From assembly GCF_030848805.1 (NCBI RefSeq), contig NC_092358.1, positions 24,479,073-24,543,072 of the forward strand: a DNA stretch of 64,000 bases, in the 5' to 3' direction. Shown here piece by piece: positions 20,846-33,652 of the stretch. Source of the stretch: Temnothorax longispinosus (Eukaryota > Arthropoda > Insecta > Hymenoptera > Formicidae). The translations under genes and the position numbers were made by a program. Numbering within the stretch: the first letter of the stretch is position 1; each line of letters opens with the position of its first letter. The notes under the pieces are model-generated. The model had not been told where the DNA came from and made no database searches. It was given only the letters and a program-made list of their open reading frames with translations.

Positions 20846-23800
20846 GTAACTCTTCTTAAGAAACGTATTGAAGCAAATTACAATAACAATAATGAAACTA
20901 CATTGATAAAGAAGCAATATATAAGCGAGAATAAATACATAAAAACACGTACTATTAGTTTCATTAATTTTAAAAGATATTTGTGTTTTTACTGTTTTTA
21001 GATATTGAAACTACTGTGAATTATATTTCATTGTATTAAATTGGCACGAAGAATTTGTCGTTTTCTCATCAAGTTCTGTTTTATACAAAATTACTGATTG
21101 AATTTTTTTGAAGAGAAGTTTAGAAAACGCCCTTCTAGATGGAAAAAGCATATTGAAGCTAACGATAATTTTTATGGTTAATAAAAATCGCATATAATTT
21201 TCTTTTCAATTTATGACAAATCTTTTATGTCCACATACATGATTCATTATTAATATAATAAATTTATATTATATTAATAACAAAATTTATATTAATATGT
21301 TTGATTAAATATGCTACTTTCAAGATATTTTTAAATCTTCCACTCTATATACGAAATAATCGTAAAGAAGAATTTTCTCTGGTAAAAAAATTAATTTTAT
21401 GTAAATTGACAATAGAATAAGATAATACCGGAAAAAAAATATATATATAGCTATAATCCGACTCTGCTCACTCTATCGCCGCTATAATCGCTCGTGCGGC
21501 ATCGAGAGAAAGGAAAGGGGAAGAGCATTGAATGTGATAAGTTGCCGACGGAAATTCCGGCGTATGCGCGTGTACGAATGGAAAATAAACCGAAACTAAA
21601 TTACCTCCGATAATTGAAACGAATCGAAGCCCGCCGGGGGATTTCGCCCGAGGGACACCGGCAAAAGTATGAACCGTATCTCGTGCGAGGATTGCGAATT
21701 TTAATCGGGACGCGCGCGCGAACAAATATACGGTCGCTGTCTCGCGATTTCAATCTTGCCTCAATGAAATATGTCACTCGAGGGACTTTTCCAACAAATT
21801 TTAGTTTCGATACGCTTTTCGTATCGGATCTTGCATCTTGTCTTACAATTTACGGCAATTTATAACGGATGTCTGTTTTATAATTCGCATGCGTTTTGGA
21901 TGACAGTCGCGAGAGATGAAGACACACTTGAACCGATTATTGAAAAGGCGTAAATCGTCGATCTTACTTCGATACAGTACCTCACAAATGTAACAAAATT
22001 ATATTGGCAAGGGTTGAATGAATAACTTTTTAAATTCACAATTACTTAAGAATGAAATCTTTTTATCGAAGCGCTAAAATCAACTGTATCTAATATGAAT
22101 GCATCTTCCGTTAATGGCTGTTACTGATCGAGACATAGAAATCGAGACCGAGACCGATTGATTCAATCGCGATGTGACGCGTTGAAACATATTGTGGTTG
22201 CCCGGAATGTCCGGATCGACCGCGAATTTGGTTTCCCGATTGATATCAAATCGGAAAATATGTATAGATATTTTTGTCCGTGCATGCATGCGAGCGTGTT
22301 CCGCAACTCGGTCGCTTCGGTCAAAATTATTAATCACCGGATTTTTAAAAGCCTGAATCGGCCATCGCGCGTGCCGACACGATAGACGACGCTCGCCGGA
22401 GTGGATATCAATCCAGGATTGATGAATGAATATGTATACCATTATATCTGACGTTTTTGACAGACGCTCATGTTGTGATGCACGTTATCAAGGATGTGAC
22501 GATGTTTCCCGCGTGGCTATTTTTTTCCTTTCGTTTTCTTTTTATCGCGATCAAAACGCGGACGTCAAACGCTATATAGCTAATATGTTATAAGAGATAC
22601 TTTGCGTCGTTTATCCTATTTTCCTATCATAAATTCGCAGTTTGTTTCGTATAAACACGAATATGCGACTTGACGCGCAGAGGAAATATTGCTGTAATTC
22701 AAATTATATTTAAAAAAAACATACTCCTTTTTACAATAATTTATAAAGCTAGATTATAACATGAAAACTGGTAAACAATTATAAGTGCATTTTTTATTAA
22801 TTACGTTAGGAAAAATTACAATGCACATCGTAAAAATGTAATGATATGCATAATACATGAAATAATAATATTTGATATGCGAAACAGGAGATTGTCACAT
22901 GGAAATGTAGATGCATTTGAGAATTTCGGAAATGCCGGAAATAATATTTGCTTTCGGGCAAATGGCGAATTGCCGTATTTCATATGTAAATTTACATATT
23001 ACGTGATAATTTTCAATCGACCGCGTGACCGCCAATGTGACATGAATAGAAATTAATTGCAATTGTCAGTCTGATCGATCACCCTGATCATCAGCCGATT
23101 ACCTATACGAATGTTGCAATAAATCCGTCGGCAGTTGACGTTAAAGTCATATTAACATTTATCTATGTCAATTTAATGCACTGGTGTTGTGAAGTACACT
23201 GTTAGCCGATAACGAGGTGTAATGTAACACGATTATCGGGTCCGACCCGACCCGACATAAATATTATAAACAATAAATAAAACATGAAGTATACGGGTAA
23301 ATATATAAGGATGCATTGCACGTACATTTTATTTGTTATGCACACAAAATGTGTGTATATCATAATAAATGATCAGTCGTATAATTAATTGTACTAATTT
23401 GTTGATACCGTGTTCATTAGTAAATTCGGAAATATATAATTCGCGCTTTTAATTATGTCTTCCCGTGATATTTATTAACGCGCGTATAATAATTTCTGAT
23501 AAATATATCATAACCTTAATTGTGAGTGTTGTCAGCCGCTAGAAAATTATATAGATAAATATTTAGCCCGGGTTTGAATTTTCGCTTAATAGAGGGGGAC
23601 ATCCTTACTTCACTAACCTCTTTAGGACTCTGCGGAATGTTATAAACCAAAGGGAAGAATCCAATTTGGTGCGGCGAATGCCAAATCCACGTGGCACCTG
23701 CACTTCCTGATGGAAAGGTGCAACGCGAAATGCAGTCAATCACTTAGGTCGACAAGTTATGTAATGAGAGAGCGGCCACACCCCGCATTAGCAGTTAAGA

Positions 23801-24135
23801 GTCGCTCGCGTAATTTCTGTCGTACCCTTCATAAATCACTCGCGTAACGTGCCGGCTGACAGTGCTCGGTACGTCGCCGCGCTGAGGACCGATTGACATA
23901 GACAAATCTGGCTGCTAACGATAAATGGCAAATACATAATCGATAGCTTCTGTGTAGATTTTACGTTTCACGCGTTTCGCACTGACCGCCGCGGGTACAG
24001 TCTGCGTGTGCAGATAATTAAGGCCGTATTACAGCTGTTTAATGTGTTTTGGCAAAATAATCTACGGAAATTGTCGGTTCCGAAATTATGACAGATGTTT
24101 TTGATTCAATGTTGTTTAATTATCGGATAATTATG

Positions 24136-24292
24136 GAGAATTATTACTTTAAAATTAAAATATTGACGAGAATTATTACTTTAAAATTAAAACATTGATG
24201 AGAGATATTACTTCAAAATTAAAACGTTCATGAGATTTTATTGCTTCAAAATTAAAACGCTGGAATTATTACTTCAAAATTAAAATATTCAC
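24136..24292. repeat. Tandem repeat, about 32 bp unit, 5 copies
   Basis: Five units share the core TTACTT(T/C)AAAATTAAAA and are separated by 10-15 more variable bases. The first two differ by only a few bases; the last two are slightly shortened. Confidence 0.85.
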
Positions 24293-26970
24293 GAGATTAA
24301 CTTGTTTGTCTATAAGCCATGATAATATAATATCGTGATATTAAATAACGTTAAATGTTGTTTGAAAATGCTTTCTATATTCCAATTTAATCTAATTAGA
24401 GTGAAAATATCACTTTTAACTCTCTCCAGTGTTTTTTCCTTCCATTATCCGTCGCAAATACGGACAGCAAAGCATTTTAAGAAGTGCATAAAGTATACGG
24501 GAAAGTTCTGAGAGAAATATTTAAAGTGCCTTGTTGCTAATTAGCGTGATTTCAGGAATTCGAAATGTGTCACTGCACCGCGCGCGGCATCCAGATCGTT
24601 ACGCGCGGGGGTAATTATCGCCTTAAATCATATTAATGCATTGGCTCGCGCTCTTATCCGACTCGTTCCACGAGAACTGGTTCTCTCACGGACTTTTCCG
24701 TGATTCTCGATCTCGTCTCTTTTTGCTCGTCACTCCGAGTCGTCGTTGCGCTCGCCGCGCTTCCACGTGATCGACTTCTGTTCTTTCCGTTATCTCATCG
24801 TCTCTAGAGACGATAATGAATCTGGCATGCGCTCTTCTGGCAAAAAGAAGTAGCGCAACTATCACCGACGATTGAATTCTCAATGGATGCCGGCACGTTA
24901 AAGTAGCGAAATGAGATCGCGAGAACATCGCGAATACAGATTAGGAGATAGAGAGGAAGAAAAGAAGTCTTTTGCATTCGGCGTTCTTCCTATATTTCGC
25001 ATTTTGCGTAAATTTATTTAGCGCGCAAATGTCCCTTTACGTTCAAGTTTATAAATCGCAACTTGTGCGATTTCCACGCAACACGAAATAACCTTGTCCC
25101 AGAAGGTTGTGAGTTGACTTTAATCCAACGATTTAAGAATTTTAAAGGCTCTGAAGAAATAGGGGGAGGGGTGGCATACATTGTTGCGCAGGTCTCCCAG
25201 GAGAATGCAGCTACTGTGGCGCATTCACATTCTACCACATTCTGCGTTTTCTTTGCTCTCGAGGACAATATTTCGATTTAAGCGACGCGGCGGCGGATTC
25301 TATACGCGCGGCGGATATTTTCTTTTCCGCATAAAGTTTTACAGCATAATTGCGGAGTTCTGCTATCTAAACTCATTCGTAAGATCAGAGAACACTGAAA
25401 ATGAATTTTCAGTCGAAATTGGGTACAATTCCATTCGAGGATATTATATATTCTAGCAATTCTCGAACTGTAGTTACGTGTTCTCCGTTCCTTCCCTGAA
25501 GTGACATACTATAAGCGTACGAGGAAATGTAAGACTATCGATCACCATGAAACTACCGCCAACAATCTCTAAACAATCTTCAAAGTCTACAACTGTAAAT
25601 CAGTAACAAAAGTTCCTCTTCAACAAGCCGGTTGTCCTCGTTATTGTGGGAAAATGCTATAAATATCTTCGATATTAAAGATGTTTATAGCGTTAAATCG
25701 CGAGCCTATGCTCGAAAAAAATATTTGAGATACCTATAAAAATATCACGAGAAGTTACGTAATAAAAGGTGTCCATAAAATCATGGCTATTTTATCATAT
25801 AGATAGAACACTTCGTTATATGAAAACATTAATTATACATCTTCAATTTGTTTTTGTGCGAGGAATCTCTTGTTTTCCGGGAATGTGTGGGAAGCCACTC
25901 TGTGGTTTTCCCGCATAGTTTTGGAAACAGTCGTGGCTGCGTTATATTCAGAGAAGCTAAGTGCCGAGAGCTTACCGCCGGAGCGATCGCGTTAACATGC
26001 CTGACTGTGAAGCCTGACGCACATTAGCCTATAATCTGTAGCTGTATATCACGACGTCGTTATCAGCGTGAGTACAGGAGTAGACGATGCGCTTGTGAGC
26101 AGCCTCCGAGGTAACGCGAGATCTACGGTAGCGCGGAAGGCGCGCTTCTCAATCGCGCTACTCGACTCAAACGTGACAGTTAAGTCAATTTAGGCATTTA
26201 ATAAATCGCGACGTGACTCGCCGGTACGATCGATATCGGCAAGGAATCGATATTCAATTACGGAGGGGCGGACATCGAGTTACGCGAAGGATATCGAACG
26301 GGTTAACGTTATTCGACGGTCTAACGAGCGAGAGATGGCTTAATATATTATCCGTTCCGATAGAGGATACATATTTTGCAATATCAAGTGCCCCGCGACA
26401 AGACAGCTGTCGCCTGGGGGCGACATGTGAAGCGAGCGTGCGCGCGCTCGCGTTCACGCGATATTATCGGGGGGGGGCTCGTCAAGACAATTTTTCCCGT
26501 GGTGAGAGCTAAAACGTCACGAGGTACCCCGAAATTAAGCGACTTTATCGAACGATCTACTTTCTACGTATAATACGATACGATACGATGCGGCGGCGCG
26601 GGCAACCTGCGGTGAGATGAATATGCAAGGCCCGCGGCAACATTATGCTAATTCGCCGAGGAGGAATAGCGCCTGGATGGATGAAGAATCAATAGCTGAT
26701 AAGGAAACTGCTAGGGCATTACCTGAGTGGCTGAGTGATCTGTTCAGCGCGCAGTTGATGGATTCGCGAGGGATTCGTAGCTTATTTCACGAGTCACGAT
26801 TAGATCATCCGCGTATCTCATGCGAAGTTCTGTTACTTACTCAGTCGATTTAACACATAGTGCTGCTGATAACGGTTAACTCAAAAAACGCCACTTTGTT
26901 TGATAAGGAATAAGAGGATTTCGTAAACGTAGACAAAGTGTCGCCCTATCTTCTTAGGGTGACTGCTATC

Positions 26971-27196
26971 GGTGACCGGCGCTTAAAATATTTTTCAAAC
27001 GCTTGTAAAAGATAAAATCAATTCAATATAAAATTTTGAATGACATAAATAGCTAGATAACAATGTGAAGTAAAAAGTAATCATCGGTAACCGGCGCTTG
27101 AAATATTTTTGAAACGTTTGTAAAAGATAAATACTATTTAATATAAAATTTTGAATCACATAAATAGTTAGATAACAATATAAAATAAAAAGTATG
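26971..27196. repeat. Tandem duplication, 115 bp unit, 2 copies
   Basis: Copy 1 begins at 26971 and copy 2 at 27086, both starting GGT(G/A)ACCGGCGCTT. The copies stay aligned to the end with scattered substitutions and small indels, so this is an old local duplication. Confidence 0.85.
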
Positions 27197-30100
27197 CTAT
27201 TCAACAATTATTATTTTTATTATACAGTATTTTATCATTATATGCTTATGAAAATTCTACTGCGGCATACACGATAAGCATACTAAACGCTGGATAAACA
27301 ACGTATTCAACAATTTTGTATGATAAAATCGAAATTGATAATCGAACGTTTTCTTCTTATACAGTCGAGCGGTCGACGATCGAAACAATGGGATAGAGCG
27401 ACCGGACTTTCCGCTCGAGCCGCAAGAGTTCATCGGACAAAATATCTTTAGGCTAACGAGAGAGGGCTGACCGGCGGACCGTGAGAAAGGAAGCAAAAGT
27501 CGCCTGGCGCCGAATGGGAAAAACTCGTTAAGGTCGACGGGAGCCGTTCGAGAAAGAGAGAAAGAGAGAGAAAGGGAACTTGCGATTGAAATCGGCCTCA
27601 ACTGTGATTAAACGAAACTACCTCGTGCCGCCTCACGTAACACGCGCCGGTTGGCCGTACCGGAAGAAGAGAAGGGAAAACACGAGGATATCTTCCCGTA
27701 GGCAAAAAACGTTTGCGTTCTTTGGGATATAGGCGAAAAGGAAAAACGGCAAGCAGGAAAAACTGGTGTACCGATGGAACGAGCTATTGCAAACAACTTA
27801 ATTGCGCGAGCATCGCGGATCAAGTGATAAACGACGGCACGGTTTTATAAGTTTGCTGTTTTGCGTGCGCGCAATTGCGAAAGGAAAAATTGCTAAATTG
27901 TAATTTACGGAAGCTGCGTAAACCGCGCGAAGACTCGCCTCTGCATAAATGAAAAGTAACCGCTACGGTCGTGCATAGACGACCACTGGGATTTTAAAAG
28001 GAGCGTAACAAGATTGCCCGATCCGGTTTTCGTGCTCCTGTTCATCGAACAGCACGCGAAGATACTTCGGCGCAATTTGTCGCGCGAAAGTTCCTTCGAA
28101 TCGATTGGAAAGTACGTCTCGAAAAACGATAAATGAGAAAAATTCTGAAAGTAAGAGCTCTCTTCTGCGCTACAATGGTCAGCACTTAGCTAGAATTTTG
28201 TTTCAAAATAGAATTTATCTTAATTTTGTCTTCCGTACTAAATTATAAATTTCCGAAGATTTATGACAGGAAGGAAGATAAATATTTGACTTTCTGACAC
28301 GTTTGCTCGCGAAGGAGCACGAAATAATGTATATTAAGAAAATGAAATGTCTCCTTCCCTTTGTGAATTTATCATCGAAGGTACACCATTTCGTGGGTTG
28401 CGTGAGCCCTTAAGACGCATAAAACATTCGTCACAAACGTGGACGTATTCGTAGGATATTCTAATATATTTCCCTCTTTCCATAATGCAGCTCTTAAGGT
28501 CCGGAATAATGCAGATCCTTGGTGAAGACTGTGGGAAGTCGACTACCACGGGAGCACCGGTGAAGACGAAAGACGCTGACGAGTGCGCGCGAACATGCAG
28601 AAATGATGAACGAGCAATGGCAATGCAACACGAAGGATGTGTAGCAAGATAAGAAATTCCTTCCCGGAATCTGAAAGTTTCGTAAAGAGCGCGCGTCGAG
28701 AGTTAAACTTCGATCTCAAAGTAATTCTTCGGAGAGGCATAGTCGCCAAATATTGCACCGCAATCGTGCAGATAAATAAACAATGAATCGTATATCCACC
28801 AAAAAATTCAGATAAAATTTTATGTATCGTACTTATACGGAATTAATATTAATTCGCACTCTTGTCTCGTACTCTGAAACGCGTGAAAAAGTGCGTGTTG
28901 AAATATCGTTACGTCCTCAAGGCGTAATGACGCAGAGCTGTGAACGATGACACGTGCTTTCATTACGCTTCCACGTGTGACAACATTTGAACAAGTGCCG
29001 CCTGTCCTCTAAGTCTAACGCGAGGCTGTTCGCAGAGACGTTTACGTCCAGCTGGTCCCCCACCGTTTATGACGCTGCGGCACTGCACGTCGTACAAGAC
29101 CACGGCGTGCAGCAATCCGCGGAGCGTATACGGCGCACACATTGCACATATTGTCACGTGCATCGCAGTTCACAGTCTCACGCTGCACATCGGAGTGACG
29201 TGCAGCCAGATGCGTCGCGGCACTTAGGGACACGAAATTCATTCTCTTTATTCGTCAAATAAATCGTTAGTCACGTCCTTAGATAGTCACATCTGACCCT
29301 ATGCGGCACAAGGGTGTGAGACCATTATGATTCTTCATTGTGTCTTGTATTATATCAGAAATTAATCTTAACTAATGATCTTCAGCTCGAATCCAATGTC
29401 TATATAAAGTTCCAAGTACTAGTTCTTTATTGGACAGATATTAATGTTTGTTCGATCATTCGAAGGGAGCAAAAATCACAATCGGAAATAATCCAATAAA
29501 AACGATTAGCGGACTGTCAGATAAAAATTAATCAGATAACTAATTTTATGTTCTTTTGATATTTTCGGATATGTTCAAACTGAACTGAATTTGAATATTT
29601 CTAAATTAAAGCAGGTTTTTAATTTCGAAGCTAATCTTTATATCTCTCTCAATTGTTCGTGCAATTTAATATTTTCTAAATATAAAGAGATGAATGTACA
29701 GTATATTATCTACACAGAGTGCAAGACATAGTACAAACAAAAGAATATAGAACAAGTACTATAATAATAATGCTTTGAGCGTGTAAGAAAGGATATAAAA
29801 TAATTTGACCTCGATTCAATCTCGTTATAATATTTACGATATTTGCTATGCGTAAAAGCAAAAGCTAATTAAACGGTCGATTGCTGTCTAAGTTGCGGTC
29901 GAAATAATCTCCAAATTAACTTCGTGAAATATACGATTTCTGAATGTGCTGTTCGTCGAATCGGAAGAAGTAGATCGCGGCTCGCCTTATCGCGAACACG
30001 CGAATTGGATAATGGCGTAACGATCAATGGAACGATTGCCTTACATGAAAGTAGGTTAATGCAAGACAAATTGTGGTACAATTTCGCGTTTCTCGACGCA

Positions 30101-31094
30101 AAAAGTGCACACTGTACTGCACGTTGAAAAACTCTGGACGAGAGGGGGCGAGCGGGACATAATTAGAAGATACAAAAGTTTATCCAGTGACCGGCGCGAG
30201 CAAACAAATGACGCGGCTGTAGAGACAGTCCAGGAGAGGGCAAATCGAATTAAACGGGCAAATCCTGTAAAGCGTTACTGTGCAAATTGTGAAACTCTCG
30301 CGAGACTAGCGAGGTGTCCCGGTGTAACAACAACGACGTACACGTTAATTGAAATTAAACGCTAATTCGTTAAGTGAACGGGATGGGATTGGGAGGTGGC
30401 TCCCAACTCTCGCTGCCGCTGCTGCATCTTGTTTACCGTTTGCAAGCGAGCAGAAAAACGGAGTGAAATATTGGAATAAACGGAAATTTGGCCTGTGTTG
30501 TATTTCCCGAGTGGAAAAAGATACTCCTAATGGACTCCTAATTTATCAGACTGGCGAGCGCGCTACGACGCACCTTAATCCTCGCGTAACAAAACTCTAA
30601 ATTAATTTTCTCATCAAGTCCTCCAGTTAATTGATTGCACTTTTTTCAATAGGAATATAATCTTCCAATTCGTTTCACAATTCGTTAATTATCCGATTAT
30701 CTTGACGTCTCACTAGGCTATCGATTGCTAAAGCAGCCAAGTTCTTTGACATCGCTCCCATCAGAAAACTCGCCCACCCACACGGCGCTTTTATTGTAAA
30801 GCCGAGATTTTATCGGAGAAACAAAGCCGGATCATCCATGTCGTAACTCTCGGTGATTATCGTATGAGCCCTTTCGCACCTATGACGGTTTAAAGGCGTT
30901 TTATTCGCTCACCCTCAGGCGTACGATAAACCCAGAGAGCTGCGGCGAGCCACCCTTTATCACGTCCTGATTATCATTGGTTTCGAGCCAGACTTCCTGC
31001 TCCGCGTCGCGACGCGACCGAAGCAAACGGGGTTGGAGAAATTGATGGCACAAACAACCCCTCCATTAGCTATGGAGGATGGATAGAGAGAAAG

Positions 31095-31097
<3 letters not shown>

Positions 31098-31187
<90 letters not shown>
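31098..31187. repeat. Long GA microsatellite, about 90 bp
   Basis: An uninterrupted GA run of about 45 units, the longest perfect dinucleotide run in the window. Confidence 0.97.
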
Positions 31188-31188
<1 letters not shown>

Positions 31189-33345
31189 GTCGTTTTGATT
31201 CCGCTTGCGGTTCATTAACAGTCCTTCTGTCGGGTAGCACGTACTACCCATATATTATGTGCATATAGGAATGTATCAACACCCCCGATACGCACGGTTC
31301 CTGGAAATCGAATATCAAATACTGCGTATTATCGATTCTGTTCACATAAATAACAAAAAAATTATGTTACCTCAAATATCTTAAATCTGATATTAAGCTA
31401 ATCCTCGCGATTCCACGAGCTATCTTTCGGTTTATGTATCGAGTGGTTCACGCGGATTTTTGTCATCCGTTCATTATCCTTCATCTAAACATGTGGATCT
31501 CTATATCTTTGCTAAAGAAGCTCTATGAGATAATTAACATAGAGAAGATTGCGTGCTTCTACTTTGATCGGAAAGGAGGTTGCCCGGTTAAGGGTTAAGA
31601 GAGATACCTTCTCGACGTGTTTCCCTTCCTCCGTTTATCCATCCCAGCGACTAACGAGCGCACATCTCCGACATGGGTCCCGAGCGCTCGAGTGAGCGCA
31701 GTCGTGTATCCGATTATCGGTGTATCGATGCCTCTATATAGTCGCGAATAATATATGAATAAAGTGCCACTTCTCTTCTCAAGAGACTGGTCGTAACACG
31801 CGTGGCGGCAGCGATGCGATATTCAATCACCGGCACATAACGTACATCGCTCACTGGATTATCCACGTGTGCCCTCGCTTATAACGAGGTACGCGAGGAA
31901 TCATTTTTCACTTTCCGGCTGAACCGTGATCGCTCTCGTGATGACTGTCATTCGTTTCGTGTAACAAATTCAACGCATGACTCAACGTCATCGTTCAATC
32001 TTCGTCGATTTTCGGCTGACTGAATGAAAGAATATTTATATAATTTTTTCATCTTTCGAACTATAAGATGAAAAATTTATATTTATCGTTGTCCTAACGT
32101 CGATAAACAGAAACTTATCCCACCGGACGAGACACGTATTCGATAAAAAATAAAATTTGTATACATTTCGGCAGCGGATGATTATCTTGAAATGTGAAAT
32201 TGAATATTTTTTTAACTCGCTAAAAAAATAATTTCACATTAAATAGTTTCACAATCTTTTCTGCGTGTACTTGTCGTCGTCGCATTCGCCGCTCGCAGAT
32301 CTGCGTCGTGCCGCATGTTTGCGATAAAATTCAGCAGGTTTCATTCCAGGCACGCCGAATATTCCGTCAGATATAGAAGTGCACTCTCTTCAAAAGCCGA
32401 TTAATAGCGGTCGAAATGAATGGAAGCCAAGAGCTGCGATGAGGATAGAGTTTCACGATGCACATATAAAGGACAAATAATATAGAGATCCAAACAAAGG
32501 CGGCAAGCACTGTCATTATCGTTGCACAATTTGATAACGCGCGTAATATCATAACGGAAATATCGTCGGTTTTAAAAGCTTGCGCTAAACCCCGTTGCGA
32601 TACCGTCGCTACATCGAGTTTCACCGCGCGTGGCCGCGAAAATCTGTCGACAAGCACCGGGTCGGCCCGCGCCCCAAAAAATCATCTTCGCGTCGCTCGC
32701 GCCGAAATCTCCGTCATCGGCCGGTCCTTTTTGACGACGGAAGAACGAAAGAGAGCGGCTCCGGCAATCACGTCAACGGCACGATATGCACGGTGAATCG
32801 CTTTGTAGCGACTATTTCCAGAGACAGGCATCGTCACTCGTAGGTGAGCGAAGGGTAGACAAGTGGGGTGACGGACGAAAGGAAGTATATGGTGTGTGTG
32901 CATGTGTGACGGGACACAGGACGGGGGTGGGGGAGCGCACGGAGGGGTAGATCGTCGTCGTCGGTATTGTATAGGGTGCAACGCGCGCGGAGAGGGTGCG
33001 CGAGGGTAAGTGCATCGGCACGGAAAATGTGTCGGTCGCAGGACGCGTTTGCCGGACGCCGCAACGCGTTGTTCAAGTGCTCCACCCTCTTCTCTCTTTT
33101 TCTCTCTCTTTCTTTCTCCCTACCACTCTTTTTTTAACGCTTTTTTCTTTTTTCTCCTTTTTTTCTCCTTCTTCGCCGCCACGAGCGAATTAATCGCCGC
33201 AGCCAGTTTGGCGACTGACGAGAAAAACTCTCTGGTTAATATTTGAATTGCGCTATGAACAAAGAACGAAACAGGAGGAGAAAATTAGCCGAATTAAAAA
33301 AGAGATAAAATAATTATCGATGGAAGTTACTGAATGTACTGAATA
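31188..33345. other. Intronic or intergenic DNA with small hairpins
   Basis: No coding exon was recognised. Two small hairpins lie at 32040-32080 and 32191-32240 (arms AATGTGAAAT / ATTTCACATT). A pyrimidine-rich tract covers 33084-33175. Confidence 0.5.
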
Positions 33346-33349
33346 TTAA

Positions 33350-33648
33350 CCCTCCAGTGGGCGCGTGAAAATTTGAAAAGGGCGCGTGAGGCGTAAATTA
33401 CACCCCACGTTATTTATGATATAAGTATTAAATCAAATTAATATTTTTTATTTTCTGTTTGATATTATTTATTGCTGCACATATCTTAAAGTATATTAAC
33501 ACGTTCAAAACTTTAATTTTAATGTTTAATGCTTAATGTTTTTTCGATAGTAATCGGTTCTGTATTGAAATGAGTTCAGAACAATCTTTTACAAGCTGTT
33601 GTGGGTGTAAAATACATCCCACGCACTAGAGGGGCGCCCACTAGAGGG
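33350..33648. mobile_element. Non-autonomous piggyBac-type MITE, 299 bp
   Basis: The element is flanked on both sides by TTAA (33346-33349 and 33649-33652), the piggyBac target. It starts CCCTCCAGTGGGCGCGTG and ends with the near complement of that (GGGGCGCCCACTAGAGGG). Ends beginning CCCT with TTAA duplication are diagnostic of piggyBac-like elements. There is no transposase frame. Subterminal copies of GTAAA(T/A)TACA(C/T)CCCACG occur in direct orientation near both ends. Confidence 0.85.
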
Positions 33649-33652
33649 TTAA

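Larger units (their letters stand above)
20846..31097. other. Long intron or intergenic DNA, no gene recognised
   Basis: No coding exon was found. The stretch holds the tandem repeats at 24136-24292 and 26971-27196 and a hairpin around 25658-25693 (GCTATAAATATCTT and its near complement). Open frames in GC-rich patches (for example 29000-29260) have no family resemblance. Confidence 0.5.

Noticed and set aside
25780..25860. Possible mariner-type end
   Set aside because: No matching inverted end and no TA duplication could be located.
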